Positions 19,097-30,045 of a stretch of DNA of 53,807 nt are shown here, one piece after another. A program made the translations under genes and the position numbers. Each line of letters starts with the position of its first letter. Within the stretch, counting starts at the first letter, position 1. The stretch is from Actinomycetota bacterium (GTDB taxonomy: Bacteria; Actinomycetota; Actinomycetes; Nanopelagicales; Nanopelagicaceae): assembly GCA_016870455.1 (NCBI GenBank), contig VGBN01000003.1, forward strand, positions 1-53,807, given 5' to 3'. A model generated the notes under the pieces. It was not told the origin of the DNA. It saw nothing but the letters and a program-made list of their open reading frames with translations, and did not search any database.

Positions 19097-19498
19097 TTGA
19101 GTATTTAGATTTCGCTCTTTTTTAAACCAGATAAACCAAGCAACAGCTGCCCCACTTAATAGATAAAAGGATACTGAGGCTAAACCTGCCACTAAATCAA
19201 TTAGTAACTTAGTTGGCGCAAATGAGCCACCACCTACAGTTGGCATCAAGATAATTGAGGCGAGTAAAAGTGATACCGGTGGAGCAACTGCTGTTACATA
19301 AGCTGTGCCCACTCTGCCTAAATAGATCGCTCCAAAAAATGCAATCCAGATAGCTAAACAGGTGATGATGCCCAATGAGTTACGGAAAATAAGCTCAATT
19401 GCCTCAAATACAAAAATTACTAAAAATTGCAAAATTACTACCCCGGGCTTGGTTAAACCTGGTCCCTTAATCGGTGAATTAATTGGCAAATTACTCAT
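19076..19498 (-). CDS. Four-helix membrane protein, DUF6542-like
   Basis: 140 residues with four hydrophobic segments (about 20-40, 42-64, 68-88, 100-125) and a short basic C-terminus. Hydropathy and position beside rmuC resemble actinobacterial DUF6542 membrane proteins; this assignment is tentative. Its ATG abuts the rmuC stop codon exactly, so it is co-translated with rmuC, and its 3' end runs into ispH. Function unknown. Confidence 0.6.
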   Translation of the reverse strand: MSNLPINSPIKGPGLTKPGVVILQFLVIFVFEAIELIFRNSLGIITCLAIWIAFFGAIYLGRVGTAYVTAVAPPVSLLLASIILMPTVGGGSFAPTKLLIDLVAGLASVSFYLLSGAAVAWFIWFKKERNLNTQSFSNSF

Positions 19499-20644
19499 TT
19501 ATTTTTCTCCCTCAATCTCCTCTACCTCAATAAAATCATCCTCACCAGATATTGCCTTTAACTCCCTTACCTCACCAGGGGACTCTGGATACTCAATTGC
19601 CAATTTATCTTTATCACCACTGACACCTAAATTGTGGATCCGTCGGGCTGGACTTAAGACCGTACGTTCTGCAGTTGGGATCAAATCCTCATACGCTTTT
19701 GCAGTGGATGAGATTGCCTTACCCACTGCCACAATCTTGCCATGTAAAAGCGTGATGTTTTTTAAGAAGGTATTAGCTACCTTTTGAATCTCATCAGCAT
19801 TGTCAGCTAATTTGTTTCTGGTAAAGATATAACCAATTGTTCGAAGTAGCGCCATCATTGAGGTTGGGGTAGCGATAGTTACATTAAGTTTAAAAGCTTT
19901 CTCTAACATCGATGGATCAATTCTCAATGCCTCTGCCAATAAGGTTTCAAATGGTAGAAATAAAACTACAAAATCTGGTGAGCCTTGAGATTTGTGGTAA
20001 CCGCGTTTAGCTAAGGCCTCAACATGTTTTAATAAATCTTTACTATGTTGAGCTAAATACTCATCTCGCTGAGTTTGCTCTTGAGTACCAAAGGCATCTA
20101 AGAAACGATCAAATGGAAATTTAGAGTCAATAAATATGCTGCTGCCACCTGGCATTTTTACTGTGATATCTGGAATCCCAGCGGAGTCAGCATCGGTGGT
20201 GGATTTTTGCCGGTTGTACTCATGGCCTTCTCGCAACCCAGCAGATTGCAACAGCAATTCTAATTGCGCCTCACCAAATTTACCTCGGCTTTGGGTATTA
20301 GATAAGGCCCCAGCAATCTTTTTTGTCTCATCAAAGATTGATTCACTAGCCCGTCTCATCTCATTGATAGTGGTTTCCAGTTTGGCCTCAGCCTGGGTTC
20401 GAATCCGATTCGCCTCAACTGATTGGGCAGATAACTTTTCAACTGTTGATTTCATTGCATTTAGCTCAGCGGTTAATTTAATTGAGTTCTCGGTTTTACT
20501 TCTCTCATCTGCTAACTGCTTTTTATAATCATCAAGTAATGAGCTATCAGTACCTTTGTTTTTATTTCGCAGGGCATTAAAGAGGTAGCCGATTGCTACT
20601 CCGGCACCAAGGCCGATCAGCAGCGTGATGATCGAGGCGGGCAT
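19499..20644 (-). CDS. rmuC: RmuC family DNA recombination protein
   Basis: RmuC-type protein, a putative nuclease-fold factor limiting inversion at short repeats. The 381 residues comprise an N-terminal membrane helix (IITLLIGLGAGVAIGYLF), a coiled coil (about residues 35-105) and the conserved RmuC core from SRGKFGEAQLELLLQSAGL through PDITVKMPGGSSIFIDSKFPFDRF to the FVVLFLPFETLLAEAL and IATPTSMMALLRTIGYIF blocks. Transcribed away from ychF and coupled to the downstream membrane-protein gene. Confidence 0.94.
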   Translation of the reverse strand: MPASIITLLIGLGAGVAIGYLFNALRNKNKGTDSSLLDDYKKQLADERSKTENSIKLTAELNAMKSTVEKLSAQSVEANRIRTQAEAKLETTINEMRRASESIFDETKKIAGALSNTQSRGKFGEAQLELLLQSAGLREGHEYNRQKSTTDADSAGIPDITVKMPGGSSIFIDSKFPFDRFLDAFGTQEQTQRDEYLAQHSKDLLKHVEALAKRGYHKSQGSPDFVVLFLPFETLLAEALRIDPSMLEKAFKLNVTIATPTSMMALLRTIGYIFTRNKLADNADEIQKVANTFLKNITLLHGKIVAVGKAISSTAKAYEDLIPTAERTVLSPARRIHNLGVSGDKDKLAIEYPESPGEVRELKAISGEDDFIEVEEIEGEK

Positions 20645-20695
20645 AGGGTTATAGTGGCAGGAAGTGCTGACAATCTTGCGTAGGCTTAACCCCTT

Positions 20696-21769
20696 GTGAG
20701 CCTTTCAATCGGAATCGTCGGTCTGCCAAATGTGGGTAAGTCCACCCTCTTTAATGCGCTGACTAAAAACAATGTCTTAGCGGCTAACTACCCCTTTGCC
20801 ACCATTGAACCCAATATTGGTGTGGTGGGAGTGCCAGATCAACGGCTTGCGGTTTTAGCCAAAATCTTCTCCTCGGAAAAAATCCTGCCAGCAGCTGTTT
20901 CATTTGTTGATATCGCAGGAATAGTAAAGGGAGCCTCAGAGGGAGCGGGGCTGGGAAATAAATTCCTAGCAAATATCAGAGAGTCAGATGCAATCTGCCA
21001 AGTTATTAGAGTTTTTAAAGATGGCGATGTGGTTCATGTTGATGGAAATGTTGATCCTAAAAAAGATATCGAAACCATTAACACTGAGCTCTGTCTGGCA
21101 GATTTACAGACTCTAGAAAAGGCCATCCCGCGATTGGAAAAAGAGGTTAGAACTGTTAAGGAAAAAGCTCCAGTTTTAGCAGCGGCCAAAGCGGCAGCTG
21201 AGATATTAAACAAGGGAATGCTGTTGCGAGGTAGCCAGGTAGATCTTGCCGCAATTGCAGAGTTGCAATTGTTGACCGCTAAACCATTTTTATATCTCTT
21301 TAATGTTGATGCAGCAGAGTTATTAGATGGCAAATTACGAGATGAGTTAGCAGCTCTTGTTAAGCCAGCAGAGGCAATCTTTTTAGATGCAAAAACTGAG
21401 GCTGAGCTGGCAGATTTAGATGAGGCAGATGCACTTGAGTTGCTTAAATCAATTGGATTAACTGAGCCAGGCCTAACCACATTAGCAAGAGTTGGTTTTA
21501 ATACATTAGGATTACAGACTTATCTCACCGCAGGTCCGAAAGAGGCCAGAGCGTGGACGATTCATAAAGGTGATACCGCTCCAGTTGCAGCTGGTGTGAT
21601 TCACACCGATTTTCAAAAAGGATTTATCAAGGCAGAGGTTGTGGCCTTTGATGAGTTGGTTGCTGCTGGATCAATGGTGCAAGCCCGCGCCAATGGCAAG
21701 GTGCGAATGGAAGGTAAGGATTACGTGATGGCTGATGGTGATGTAGTGGAGTTTAGGTTTAATGTCTAA
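20696..21769 (+). CDS. ychF: YchF/OLA1 family P-loop ATPase
   Basis: Universal ribosome-associated Obg-family ATPase (prefers ATP over GTP) that modulates translation and stress responses. Full length, 357 residues: Walker [18 protein letters not shown], switch/G3 [25 protein letters not shown], nucleotide motif around FLYLFNVDA where NKxD is altered as in the family, then the C-terminal TGS domain ([28 protein letters not shown]...[15 protein letters not shown]). GTG start, with TAGGCT 9 nt upstream as a possible -10. It overlaps typA by 8 nt. Confidence 0.97.
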   Translation: MSLSIGIVGLPNVGKSTLFNALTKNNVLAANYPFATIEPNIGVVGVPDQRLAVLAKIFSSEKILPAAVSFVDIAGIVKGASEGAGLGNKFLANIRESDAICQVIRVFKDGDVVHVDGNVDPKKDIETINTELCLADLQTLEKAIPRLEKEVRTVKEKAPVLAAAKAAAEILNKGMLLRGSQVDLAAIAELQLLTAKPFLYLFNVDAAELLDGKLRDELAALVKPAEAIFLDAKTEAELADLDEADALELLKSIGLTEPGLTTLARVGFNTLGLQTYLTAGPKEARAWTIHKGDTAPVAAGVIHTDFQKGFIKAEVVAFDELVAAGSMVQARANGKVRMEGKDYVMADGDVVEFRFNV

Positions 21770-23660
21770 AAAACAACCACACTTAAAAGATTTGCCAGTT
21801 AAAAAACGAGAGAACCTTCGTAACGTGGCAATTATTGCCCACGTAGATCATGGCAAGACAACTTTGGTCGATGCCATGCTTTGGCAATCTGGTGCATTTG
21901 CTGCACATAAAAAACAGGATGAAGGCCAAGATCGCATGATGGATTCCATGGATCTTGAGCGGGAAAAGGGAATTACTATCTTGGCAAAAAACACTGCGGT
22001 AAAACGTGGTCAGACCATTGTCAACATTATTGATACCCCAGGGCACGCTGATTTTGGTGGCGAGGTTGAACGTGGATTAGAGATGGTAGATGGCGTGATT
22101 TTGTTGGTTGATGCCTCAGAGGGCCCATTGCCACAAACTCGATTTGTGCTTCGCAAAGCTCTGCATAAAAATCTGCCAGTAATTTTAGTAATTAACAAAG
22201 TAGATCGACCAGATTCTCGAATTGCCGAGGTGGTTGATGAAACCTATGCACTCTTTTTAGATCTAGATGCCAATGAGGATCAGATTGAGTTTCCAATTGT
22301 TTATGCATCTGCTAAGGCTGGGAAGGCATCTTTGGATCGACCAGCAGATGGTGGTATGCCAAACACAGAGAACTTAGATGCTTTATTTGAGACTATTTTT
22401 TCTGCTATTCCAGCACCTATCTATCATGAGGGTGCCCCACTGCAAGCACATGTAACAAACCTTGATTCATCTCCCTTCTTAGGCCGGCTGGCATTATGTC
22501 GAGTTCGAGAGGGTGTAATTAAAAAAGGTCAATCAGTTATGTGGATTAAAACTGATGGCTCAACTGAGCGAGTAAAGGTTTCAGAGTTATTGATTACCGA
22601 AGCGCTAGAGCGAGTGCCAGCGCAAGAGGCCCACCCAGGTGACATTATTGCAGTTGCCGGAATTGAAACTATTACCTTAGGTGAAACACTTGCTGATTTA
22701 GAAAACCCACATGCTTTGCCATTAATTACCGTTGATGAGCCAAGTATCTCTATGACTATTGGAATTAACACCTCACCCCTGGCTGGAAAAAGTGGAAATA
22801 AATTAACCGCTCGCCAGGTTAAGGGCAGGCTTGATGCTGAGTTGGTTGGAAATGTATCCCTTCGAATATTAAATACTGATCGACCTGACACCTGGGAGGT
22901 GCAGGGCCGAGGTGAGTTACAGCTTGCTGTTTTAGTTGAGATTATGAAGCGAGAGGGATTTGAGTTAACAGTTGGTAAGCCACAGGTGGTTACTAAGATA
23001 ATTGATGGCAAGATTCATGAGCCAATGGAGCGGCTATCAATTGACGCCCCGGAGGAGTACTTAGGTGTAATTACTCAGTTGATGGCTCTTCGTAAAGGTC
23101 GCATGGAGCAGATGGTTAACCATGGCACTAGTTGGATCAGGCTTGATTACCGAGTTCCATCCCGCGGTTTAATTGGTTTTAGAACTGAGTTTTTAACTGA
23201 GACGCGTGGCACAGGATTACTCCACCATGTATTTGATGGATATGAGCCATGGCATGGGGAGTTGCGCACTCGCGCAACTGGCTCACTGGTCTCTGATCGA
23301 ATGGGAGCTGTAACTAGTTACGCCCTTTATGGCACCCAAGATCGTGGCTCAATATTTGTTGAGCCAGGGGATGAGGTTTATGAGGGCATGGTAATTGGTG
23401 AAAACTCCCGTAATGAGGATTTAGATGTTAACTGCGTAAGAGAGAAAAAGTTAACAAATATGCGAGCCTCCGGCTCTGATGAATCAGAGCGATTAATACC
23501 AGCGAAGAAATTAAATATGGAGGGTGCACTTGAGTTTTGCCGTGAGGATGAGTGTGTTGAGGTGACACCGGCGGTGGTTCGAATTCGCAAGGTGATTTTA
23601 GATGGATCAACTAGGGCTCGAATTACCTCAAAAGCAAAGCGGGCAAATGAGAATTCATAA
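21762..23660 (+). CDS. typA: Ribosome-associated GTPase TypA/BipA
   Basis: Translational GTPase of the EF-G type assisting 50S assembly and stress adaptation. The 632 residues start with [24 protein letters not shown] (G1), then [12 protein letters not shown] (G2), [16 protein letters not shown] (G3), VINKVDRP (G4) and the BipA-specific C-terminal blocks ([55 protein letters not shown]). The ATG lies inside the ychF end, implying coupled translation. Confidence 0.98.
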   Translation: MSKKQPHLKDLPVKKRENLRNVAIIAHVDHGKTTLVDAMLWQSGAFAAHKKQDEGQDRMMDSMDLEREKGITILAKNTAVKRGQTIVNIIDTPGHADFGGEVERGLEMVDGVILLVDASEGPLPQTRFVLRKALHKNLPVILVINKVDRPDSRIAEVVDETYALFLDLDANEDQIEFPIVYASAKAGKASLDRPADGGMPNTENLDALFETIFSAIPAPIYHEGAPLQAHVTNLDSSPFLGRLALCRVREGVIKKGQSVMWIKTDGSTERVKVSELLITEALERVPAQEAHPGDIIAVAGIETITLGETLADLENPHALPLITVDEPSISMTIGINTSPLAGKSGNKLTARQVKGRLDAELVGNVSLRILNTDRPDTWEVQGRGELQLAVLVEIMKREGFELTVGKPQVVTKIIDGKIHEPMERLSIDAPEEYLGVITQLMALRKGRMEQMVNHGTSWIRLDYRVPSRGLIGFRTEFLTETRGTGLLHHVFDGYEPWHGELRTRATGSLVSDRMGAVTSYALYGTQDRGSIFVEPGDEVYEGMVIGENSRNEDLDVNCVREKKLTNMRASGSDESERLIPAKKLNMEGALEFCREDECVEVTPAVVRIRKVILDGSTRARITSKAKRANENS

Positions 23661-23713
23661 CCATTACTGGGCAATAAAGCGGTAATGTCAGAGGCACCTT
23701 GTTAAATTAGGCT

Positions 23714-26700
23714 GTGGCCGCAACAAAAACTGGTGTTAAGCTAAATCTAGTTAGAGCAAATTCAGCTCAGCAAGGCATACCACTTGCTAAGTTTAATGAA
23801 GATCAACTTAAAGTGGTAAACCACACTGGTTCTAAATTACTAGTCCTAGGCCAAGCTGGCAGTGGAAAAACTACAACATTAGTTGCCGCTATTTCTCACC
23901 GAATCTCTCAAGGGATAAATCCAAACTCCATCTTGGCAATTACCTATGGCCGTAACAGTGCTAGCAGATTACGGGATCAAATTGCATCTGCAAATCCTGC
24001 TCAGCACACAGTGGCAGAGCCAATTGCTCGAACCTTTCACTCACTTGCATTTATGATTTTAAATGATCCAATAAATCTAGCGGTAGGTAGTGAAAAACAG
24101 TTTGTGCTGCTCTCTGGCGCAGAGCAGGATGCGCAGATCAGGCAGTTACTAGCATCAGATGCCGAAAATCCAACTGCTACCTTGTGGCCAAAAGAGTTAA
24201 TTCCGGCATTAACTACTAGAGGTTTTGCCAAAGAGCTTCGTGAATTTATTAACCGTGCCACTGAGCGGGGTAGCTCACCGGATGAGTTAATTAAATTTGC
24301 TAAAAAATATGACCAAAGATACTGGCCTGCGATTGCGCAGTTTTGGCAAAAATATAAGCAGGGTATGGCCCTTAGAGATGGCACTACCTCACACTCATTT
24401 AATCGGGTAGATCCTAGTGAAATTGTTGTCCTTGCAGTTGAGCGATTATCAGCCAATTTAGAGTTATTAGCAAAGTATCGAAAATTATTTGAAATTATTT
24501 ACGTAGATGAGTTTGAAGAGTCAGATCGTGCGCAACGAAGGTTGTTGCAATTATTAAGTGGTGATGAATTGGTGATCTTTGCAGATCCACAGAGTGCGGT
24601 GGGCAGGTTTCGCGGAGCAGATCCAGATAATTTGATTAATGATTTAGAAAACTTTGAGATCAAAACTCAGATTACCCTTGAAAATAAAGTACGAGAATCA
24701 GCTATACAACAAGTAGCACTCTTAGGCTCCAGCAGTGAAGAGGCAAATTACATCGCCCATCAATTTAGATCTGCCCACCTAACTTTAGGAACTGCCTGGT
24801 CAAAGATGGCGGTAATTGTTAGATCACCAGGTGCGCAAATCACTGCCCTGGCGCGAGCCTTTGCTATGAATCAAATTCCAGTTGAAATTGATGCACAAGC
24901 ACTCTCCCTTGGTGATAACCCAGCGATCAAACCAATAATCACAATTGCCCAAATTGCCTTAGGTGAGTTAAAGCTTGTAAGTAGTAACTGGGGTCAGATT
25001 GAGGAGTTACTAAAAAGTGAGTTTGCTGGAGCTGATGCAATCTCAATTAGACAGATGCGAATTGCCTTAAGTAAGGCACAAAAATCAGATCAGGTTAAAA
25101 CCTCAACTGAGTTGATTTTAGATGCACTTACCGCACCAAGTGTTGATCTGCCATGGCAGGAGTTAACTAGCCTTAAACGGTTAAATGATTTGATAAGGCA
25201 TGCGAAAAAATCCTTACAAAGATCCCAAGATGTTTCCGATCTGCTTTGGAGTATTTGGAGTAATGGCAAAAATTATGAAGGGCAGTTGATCTGGCAAGGT
25301 TGGCAACAGCAAGCGCTAGCTGGTGGCACAAAAGGTGGGATTGCAGATCAAAATCTTGATGCAGTAATTACCTTATTTGAAGTTGCCCGGCGATTTACTC
25401 AACGGCTGCCAGGGGCTAAACCATCCTTATTTATTGATCAAATACTTGGTGAGAAGATTCTGGCCGACAGTATTACCGCAACTGCTCAGCGAGGTGAGGT
25501 AGTTAAGGTTTTAACTGTTCACTCCGCTAAGGGTTTGGAGTGGGAGTATGTGGCATTAGCAGGGATGCAAGAGGGCAGTTGGCCCAATCTAAAACAACGT
25601 GGTTCATTACTTGGCAGTGAACGATTAGTTGAGATTTTCCGACATGGCATAAGTAATCAAGAGCAATTAGATGCCATCTCAGCTGCTGGCCTTGCTCAAG
25701 ATGAGAGGCGATTGTTAAATGTTGCGCTCAGTAGAGCTACAAAAAAATTATTAATTACCGCAGTAGCCCATGAGGATAATCAGCCATCTAGATACTTTGA
25801 ACAATTAGCACCTGAGGATATTCAACTCTCGCAAACTGCCAGAGCCATTACTCAACCAGCCTTAGTGGCAACCTTTAGAAGAATGGCAACCTTTGCTGCC
25901 AGAGAAGATGTTGAGTTTGCAGCTCGTGCATTAAAGACCTTAGCCAGTAATGGGGTTAAGTCAGCGGATCCAAAAAATTGGCTGGGGATTACACCCCTTT
26001 CAACTGAGCTGCCTGTTATCACAGATGATGAACAGCTTCGTATCTCACCTAGCTCTCTTGAAAGTTTTACTGAGTGTGGATTGAAGTGGATGTTAGAACA
26101 AAGTGGCGGCAAGGAGGCTGATTCGACCGCACAGGTTCTTGGCTCTGCTATCCATGTAATAGCTGCACAATTAAAGGATCAACCTGATTTAACTTTAGAA
26201 CAGCTAGAGGCAAAGTTAAAAGGAGCATGGTCGCTAATTGATATGAATAAAGGTTGGATTAAAGATTATGAGTATCGACGCGCAGCCATGATGCTTCGAA
26301 AGTTTTATGGTTGGCAAGCAAACAACAAAAACAAATTAATCGGTGTGGAGGAGCGGTTTGAGTTTAAGTTAGGAAAGGCGATTGTCGCTGGCTCCATCGA
26401 TAGAGTTGAACTGATTACAGATGGCAAGTACTACATAGTTGATTTAAAGACAGGTGCAACACCAATCTCATTTGAGGATGCTGCGCAAAACAAGCAATTA
26501 CAAAGTTATCAATTAGCGGTTGTTAAGGATGGCTTTAAAAACAAGTTATCCCACCAAGAGGTATCAGGTGCTCAACTGATATATGTTGGCGATCAAAAGG
26601 GAAAAGAGGCTAAACCAAGACCACAGGATGCCATTGATCCCAAGGTGGTCAGTGATGAGATTGAAGAGATCGGGATCAAAATGAGTGATAAAAGTTTTGT

Positions 26701-26788
26701 TGCAATCATCAATGATCGATGTCGAAGCTGTGCGGTTAAATCCTCTTGCCCAATTCAGCCTGCCGGTAAGTGGGTAATCCAGCCATGA
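23714..26788 (+). CDS. adnA: AdnA-type helicase-nuclease subunit
   Basis: First subunit of the actinobacterial AdnAB motor-nuclease that resects double-strand breaks (functional counterpart of RecBCD/AddAB). The 1024 residues combine a UvrD-like motor with Walker A LGQAGSGKTTTLVAAI (about residue 53) and Walker B IIYVDEFEES, and a C-terminal RecB-type nuclease with GSAIHVIA, AGSIDRVELI and the catalytic VDLKTG. Cysteines TECGLKW and CRSCAVKSSC (C-x2-C-x5-C) form a likely 4Fe-4S clasp around the nuclease. GTG start with TTAAAT 6 nt upstream suggests leaderless initiation. It overlaps adnB by 4 nt. Confidence 0.93.
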   Translation: MAATKTGVKLNLVRANSAQQGIPLAKFNEDQLKVVNHTGSKLLVLGQAGSGKTTTLVAAISHRISQGINPNSILAITYGRNSASRLRDQIASANPAQHTVAEPIARTFHSLAFMILNDPINLAVGSEKQFVLLSGAEQDAQIRQLLASDAENPTATLWPKELIPALTTRGFAKELREFINRATERGSSPDELIKFAKKYDQRYWPAIAQFWQKYKQGMALRDGTTSHSFNRVDPSEIVVLAVERLSANLELLAKYRKLFEIIYVDEFEESDRAQRRLLQLLSGDELVIFADPQSAVGRFRGADPDNLINDLENFEIKTQITLENKVRESAIQQVALLGSSSEEANYIAHQFRSAHLTLGTAWSKMAVIVRSPGAQITALARAFAMNQIPVEIDAQALSLGDNPAIKPIITIAQIALGELKLVSSNWGQIEELLKSEFAGADAISIRQMRIALSKAQKSDQVKTSTELILDALTAPSVDLPWQELTSLKRLNDLIRHAKKSLQRSQDVSDLLWSIWSNGKNYEGQLIWQGWQQQALAGGTKGGIADQNLDAVITLFEVARRFTQRLPGAKPSLFIDQILGEKILADSITATAQRGEVVKVLTVHSAKGLEWEYVALAGMQEGSWPNLKQRGSLLGSERLVEIFRHGISNQEQLDAISAAGLAQDERRLLNVALSRATKKLLITAVAHEDNQPSRYFEQLAPEDIQLSQTARAITQPALVATFRRMATFAAREDVEFAARALKTLASNGVKSADPKNWLGITPLSTELPVITDDEQLRISPSSLESFTECGLKWMLEQSGGKEADSTAQVLGSAIHVIAAQLKDQPDLTLEQLEAKLKGAWSLIDMNKGWIKDYEYRRAAMMLRKFYGWQANNKNKLIGVEERFEFKLGKAIVAGSIDRVELITDGKYYIVDLKTGATPISFEDAAQNKQLQSYQLAVVKDGFKNKLSHQEVSGAQLIYVGDQKGKEAKPRPQDAIDPKVVSDEIEEIGIKMSDKSFVAIINDRCRSCAVKSSCPIQPAGKWVIQP

Positions 26789-29700
26789 AGGTTAAATACT
26801 CAGCACTTGATATTGCTAAAAAAATCTCGGCGGTAGACCCAAGCTTTAAAGTGCCTACCGCTGAGCAGATTCCAATTATTGAATCACCACTTGCACCTGC
26901 CGTGGTGATTGCAGGTGCTGGCTCTGGCAAAACTGAGACGATGAGCCAGCGAGTACTGTTTTTAGTAGCAAATGAGTTGATCACTCCAAATCAATTGTTA
27001 GGTTTAACCTTTACTCGTAAAGCAGCCGGTGAGTTAGCCAAGCGAATTAAGTATCGACTTCGTCAATTAAAAAAAGCAAATCTCCTACCCGATCATGTAG
27101 ATGAGTCTGAGTTAACTGTCTCTACCTACCACTCCTACGCTGGCAAAGTTTTAGCAGAGCATGCAATTCGAATTGGCGTCGATGCTGAGTCTGATCCAAT
27201 AGGCGAGGCTGCTGCATGGCAGATTGCCCATGAAGAGGTCACTAAATTTGTAGGTAGTGATCTGCCCATAAATGGTTCAACGGCCTCAGTTGTACAGGAG
27301 GTAATGGATCTATCAACGCAACTTGCTGAAAATGATAAGAGCGCACCTGAGATTATCCAGTACACCAATAGATTGTTAGATCAAATCTCACAATTTAATG
27401 ATCGTCAAACAGTTGCAGTAAGTGAATTTAAAGCAGAGCTAAGACAGCGCCTTGCTATTTTGCCGATAGTAGATGCCTTTGACAATCGGCGTAAAGAAAG
27501 TGGGCTTCTAACCTTTAATGACCATATGTCTATTGCCGCTAGATTGGTCAGCGAGAGTAAGTTAAACCATAGTGATGATATTGGTGTGATTGAACGTGGC
27601 AAATATAAAGTAGTTTTACTTGATGAGTACCAAGACACCTCATTTAATCAAATAAAGTTTCTTTCCAATCTTTATGGCAACAATCATCCGGTCACTGCAG
27701 TTGGTGATCCTAATCAGGCCATTTATGGCTGGCGAAGTGCTAGCTCTGAAACTTTAGATAGCTTTTCAAAATCCTTTAATAGTAAAGCCTTGAAATTTAA
27801 TTTAATGACCACATGGCGAAATGAAGAAGCCATACTGCAGCTAGCAAATAGTGTTATTGATCAAATCTCAACTGAAAAACAGATCGCAAAGTTAACTACC
27901 AGGCCAGGTGCTAAAACAGGTGAGGTGATCTGCGCTGTGTATGAGACGCAGGTACAAGAAGGTGCAGAGATTGCCTCTTACTTCGCGTCAAAATGGTTTG
28001 ATAAGCACCGCCAGAGCTTGCCAGATGAGAAAAAATCAACCTTTGCCGTCTTAGTTAGAAATAGATCACAGATTGATTTAATTCAATCAGCATTTAGCCA
28101 ATTAAATATTCCTACAGATGTGGTTGGAGTTGGCGGATTAATTAACACACCTGAGGTGGCTGACATTATTGCCTTGCTTCGCACCCTGACTATGCCAGAT
28201 TCTGGCACCGCACTTATGCGCTTACTAACTGGCCCTTATTTAAATCTTGGCGCAAGAGATTTAATGGCATTGGGTAGTTTTACTAAAGCATTTGCAAGAG
28301 AAAATGAGTATTCAAGAGGCACTCAGTTAAAGCAAGCATTAGAGGAGGATATTGCGGTAATTACCACCTCAGATGAGTTTGCCGCCGGCTCAATTATTGA
28401 AAGCTTAGAGCAACTGTTAACTTTGACTGAGGTTGAGTTAAAAGATTATCGAGCAACTCCTGCATTCACAGATGAGGGATTGGCTAGATTAAGAAAATTT
28501 GCACTCTCACTTCGCTCATTGCGCCGAAATTTAAATGGATCAATAACTGAGGCAATTATTGAAGTCTGTGAGTTCTTGTCATTAGACACTGAAGTTTTGG
28601 TTAGAGATGGTTGGCAAAATGGTCGCAAAAATATAGATCGATTCCTGGATGAGGCAGCAAGGTTTCAGAAAAATGGCGGCAGCTTATTTAACTTCTTGCA
28701 GTGGTTAAAAATTGCCGAGGAGGCAGAGGGCGGGCTTAAACCTGCTGAGGTCGATGTTAGAAGTGATGCGGTTCAGATATTAACTATTCATGCTGCAAAA
28801 GGAGCTGAGTGGGATTATGTTGCCATTCCTGGTTTGGCTGAGAGAAGTTTTCCAAATAGTGGCAAAAAATCTGATAACTGGATAACTAATGCCGGCAGTA
28901 TTCCAGTCAGCATGCGTGGGGATTATCAACAATTGCCAGCAATTAATTTTGACAACTTTACATCTAATAAGAGCTTAAAAGCTGGTATCGAAAACTTTAG
29001 TGAGCAATGGAAATCGCGCAAGATGATGGAGGAGATGCGCCTGGCATATGTTGCAATAACCCGGGCAAAACAGGCTCTCATCTGCACCACCTCTCACTTT
29101 AGAACTGGTGAAAATGTGGTCAAGCCAAGTCGATTATTTCAATTATTTGCAGCTGCAGTAGTAAATATTCCAGGCGGCCAGCTCATTGTTCAAGATGAGA
29201 TTCCAGATGGTATTAATCCAATGAAAGAAAACCCAACTACTGCACACTGGCCAAGACAGCTCAATGAGGTATCAACAGTGCAAAAGGTTGCTGCAGCTGT
29301 TGAATCAAGCCAACCCTTTACTAAAGCAGAGGTTGAGCAGATGTTAAGTAGTTTGCAAGATGAAGAGAGGATTGGTTTGTTAAATGATTTAATGATGATC
29401 ATCACTGAGTTAAAAACCAAAGATAATCAACAAGATATTGTCTTACCTACCAGGTTGTCAGTTTCAACCTTGTTGTATTTAGCCGATGATCCGCAAGAGT
29501 TAGCACTTCGATTGCGCAGGCCAATGCCTAATCACATTGATAAGTATGCAAGACGTGGTACTGAGTTTCACCTATGGCTTGAAAATCACTTTAAGCAACC
29601 ATCATTGATATCTATGGATGAGTTGTTTAACCAAGGGTTAATGACCCAATCAGATGAGGATGCGCCATTAGATCAATTACAAAAAGCTTGGCTAGCTAGT

Positions 29701-30045
29701 AAGTGGGCAGATCGCCAACCTGTCGCAGTTGAGGTGGGCTTTGAGACGATGATCGATACCACTTTAATTAGGGGAAGAATTGATGCGGTGTATCAGATTT
29801 CTGATCAACAGTATGAGGTAGTGGATTGGAAAACTGGCAAGGTTAAATCTGGTGAGGATTTAGCCAGTGCTGCGATTCAACTTGCCATGTATCGATTGGC
29901 TTATGCAAAACTTAAAAACATACCAATTGAAAATATTTCAGCAGCTTTTCACTACGTTATTGATAATCAGACCGTAAGACCAGCTGATATTTTAGGTGAA
30001 AGAGAATTAATTGAATTAGTTAGCAAGATTCCTATTCAAATTTGA
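26785..30045 (+). CDS. adnB: AdnB-type helicase-nuclease subunit
   Basis: Partner subunit of AdnA, 1086 residues from the ATG overlapping the adnA stop (ATGA); a GTG 15 nt earlier is less likely. Motor: Q-motif PTAEQIPII, Walker A IAGAGSGKTETMSQRV (about residue 43), LTFTRKAAGEL, Walker B VVLLDEYQDTS, GDPNQAIYGWR, HAAKGAEWDYV and RLAYVAITRAKQ. Nuclease: RRGTEFHLWLE, IRGRIDAVYQI, VVDWKTGKV and QLAMYRLAYA, all key acidic and Lys residues present; no Fe-S cysteine set is seen. Both motors and both nucleases of the pair look intact. Confidence 0.94.
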   Translation: MKVKYSALDIAKKISAVDPSFKVPTAEQIPIIESPLAPAVVIAGAGSGKTETMSQRVLFLVANELITPNQLLGLTFTRKAAGELAKRIKYRLRQLKKANLLPDHVDESELTVSTYHSYAGKVLAEHAIRIGVDAESDPIGEAAAWQIAHEEVTKFVGSDLPINGSTASVVQEVMDLSTQLAENDKSAPEIIQYTNRLLDQISQFNDRQTVAVSEFKAELRQRLAILPIVDAFDNRRKESGLLTFNDHMSIAARLVSESKLNHSDDIGVIERGKYKVVLLDEYQDTSFNQIKFLSNLYGNNHPVTAVGDPNQAIYGWRSASSETLDSFSKSFNSKALKFNLMTTWRNEEAILQLANSVIDQISTEKQIAKLTTRPGAKTGEVICAVYETQVQEGAEIASYFASKWFDKHRQSLPDEKKSTFAVLVRNRSQIDLIQSAFSQLNIPTDVVGVGGLINTPEVADIIALLRTLTMPDSGTALMRLLTGPYLNLGARDLMALGSFTKAFARENEYSRGTQLKQALEEDIAVITTSDEFAAGSIIESLEQLLTLTEVELKDYRATPAFTDEGLARLRKFALSLRSLRRNLNGSITEAIIEVCEFLSLDTEVLVRDGWQNGRKNIDRFLDEAARFQKNGGSLFNFLQWLKIAEEAEGGLKPAEVDVRSDAVQILTIHAAKGAEWDYVAIPGLAERSFPNSGKKSDNWITNAGSIPVSMRGDYQQLPAINFDNFTSNKSLKAGIENFSEQWKSRKMMEEMRLAYVAITRAKQALICTTSHFRTGENVVKPSRLFQLFAAAVVNIPGGQLIVQDEIPDGINPMKENPTTAHWPRQLNEVSTVQKVAAAVESSQPFTKAEVEQMLSSLQDEERIGLLNDLMMIITELKTKDNQQDIVLPTRLSVSTLLYLADDPQELALRLRRPMPNHIDKYARRGTEFHLWLENHFKQPSLISMDELFNQGLMTQSDEDAPLDQLQKAWLASKWADRQPVAVEVGFETMIDTTLIRGRIDAVYQISDQQYEVVDWKTGKVKSGEDLASAAIQLAMYRLAYAKLKNIPIENISAAFHYVIDNQTVRPADILGERELIELVSKIPIQI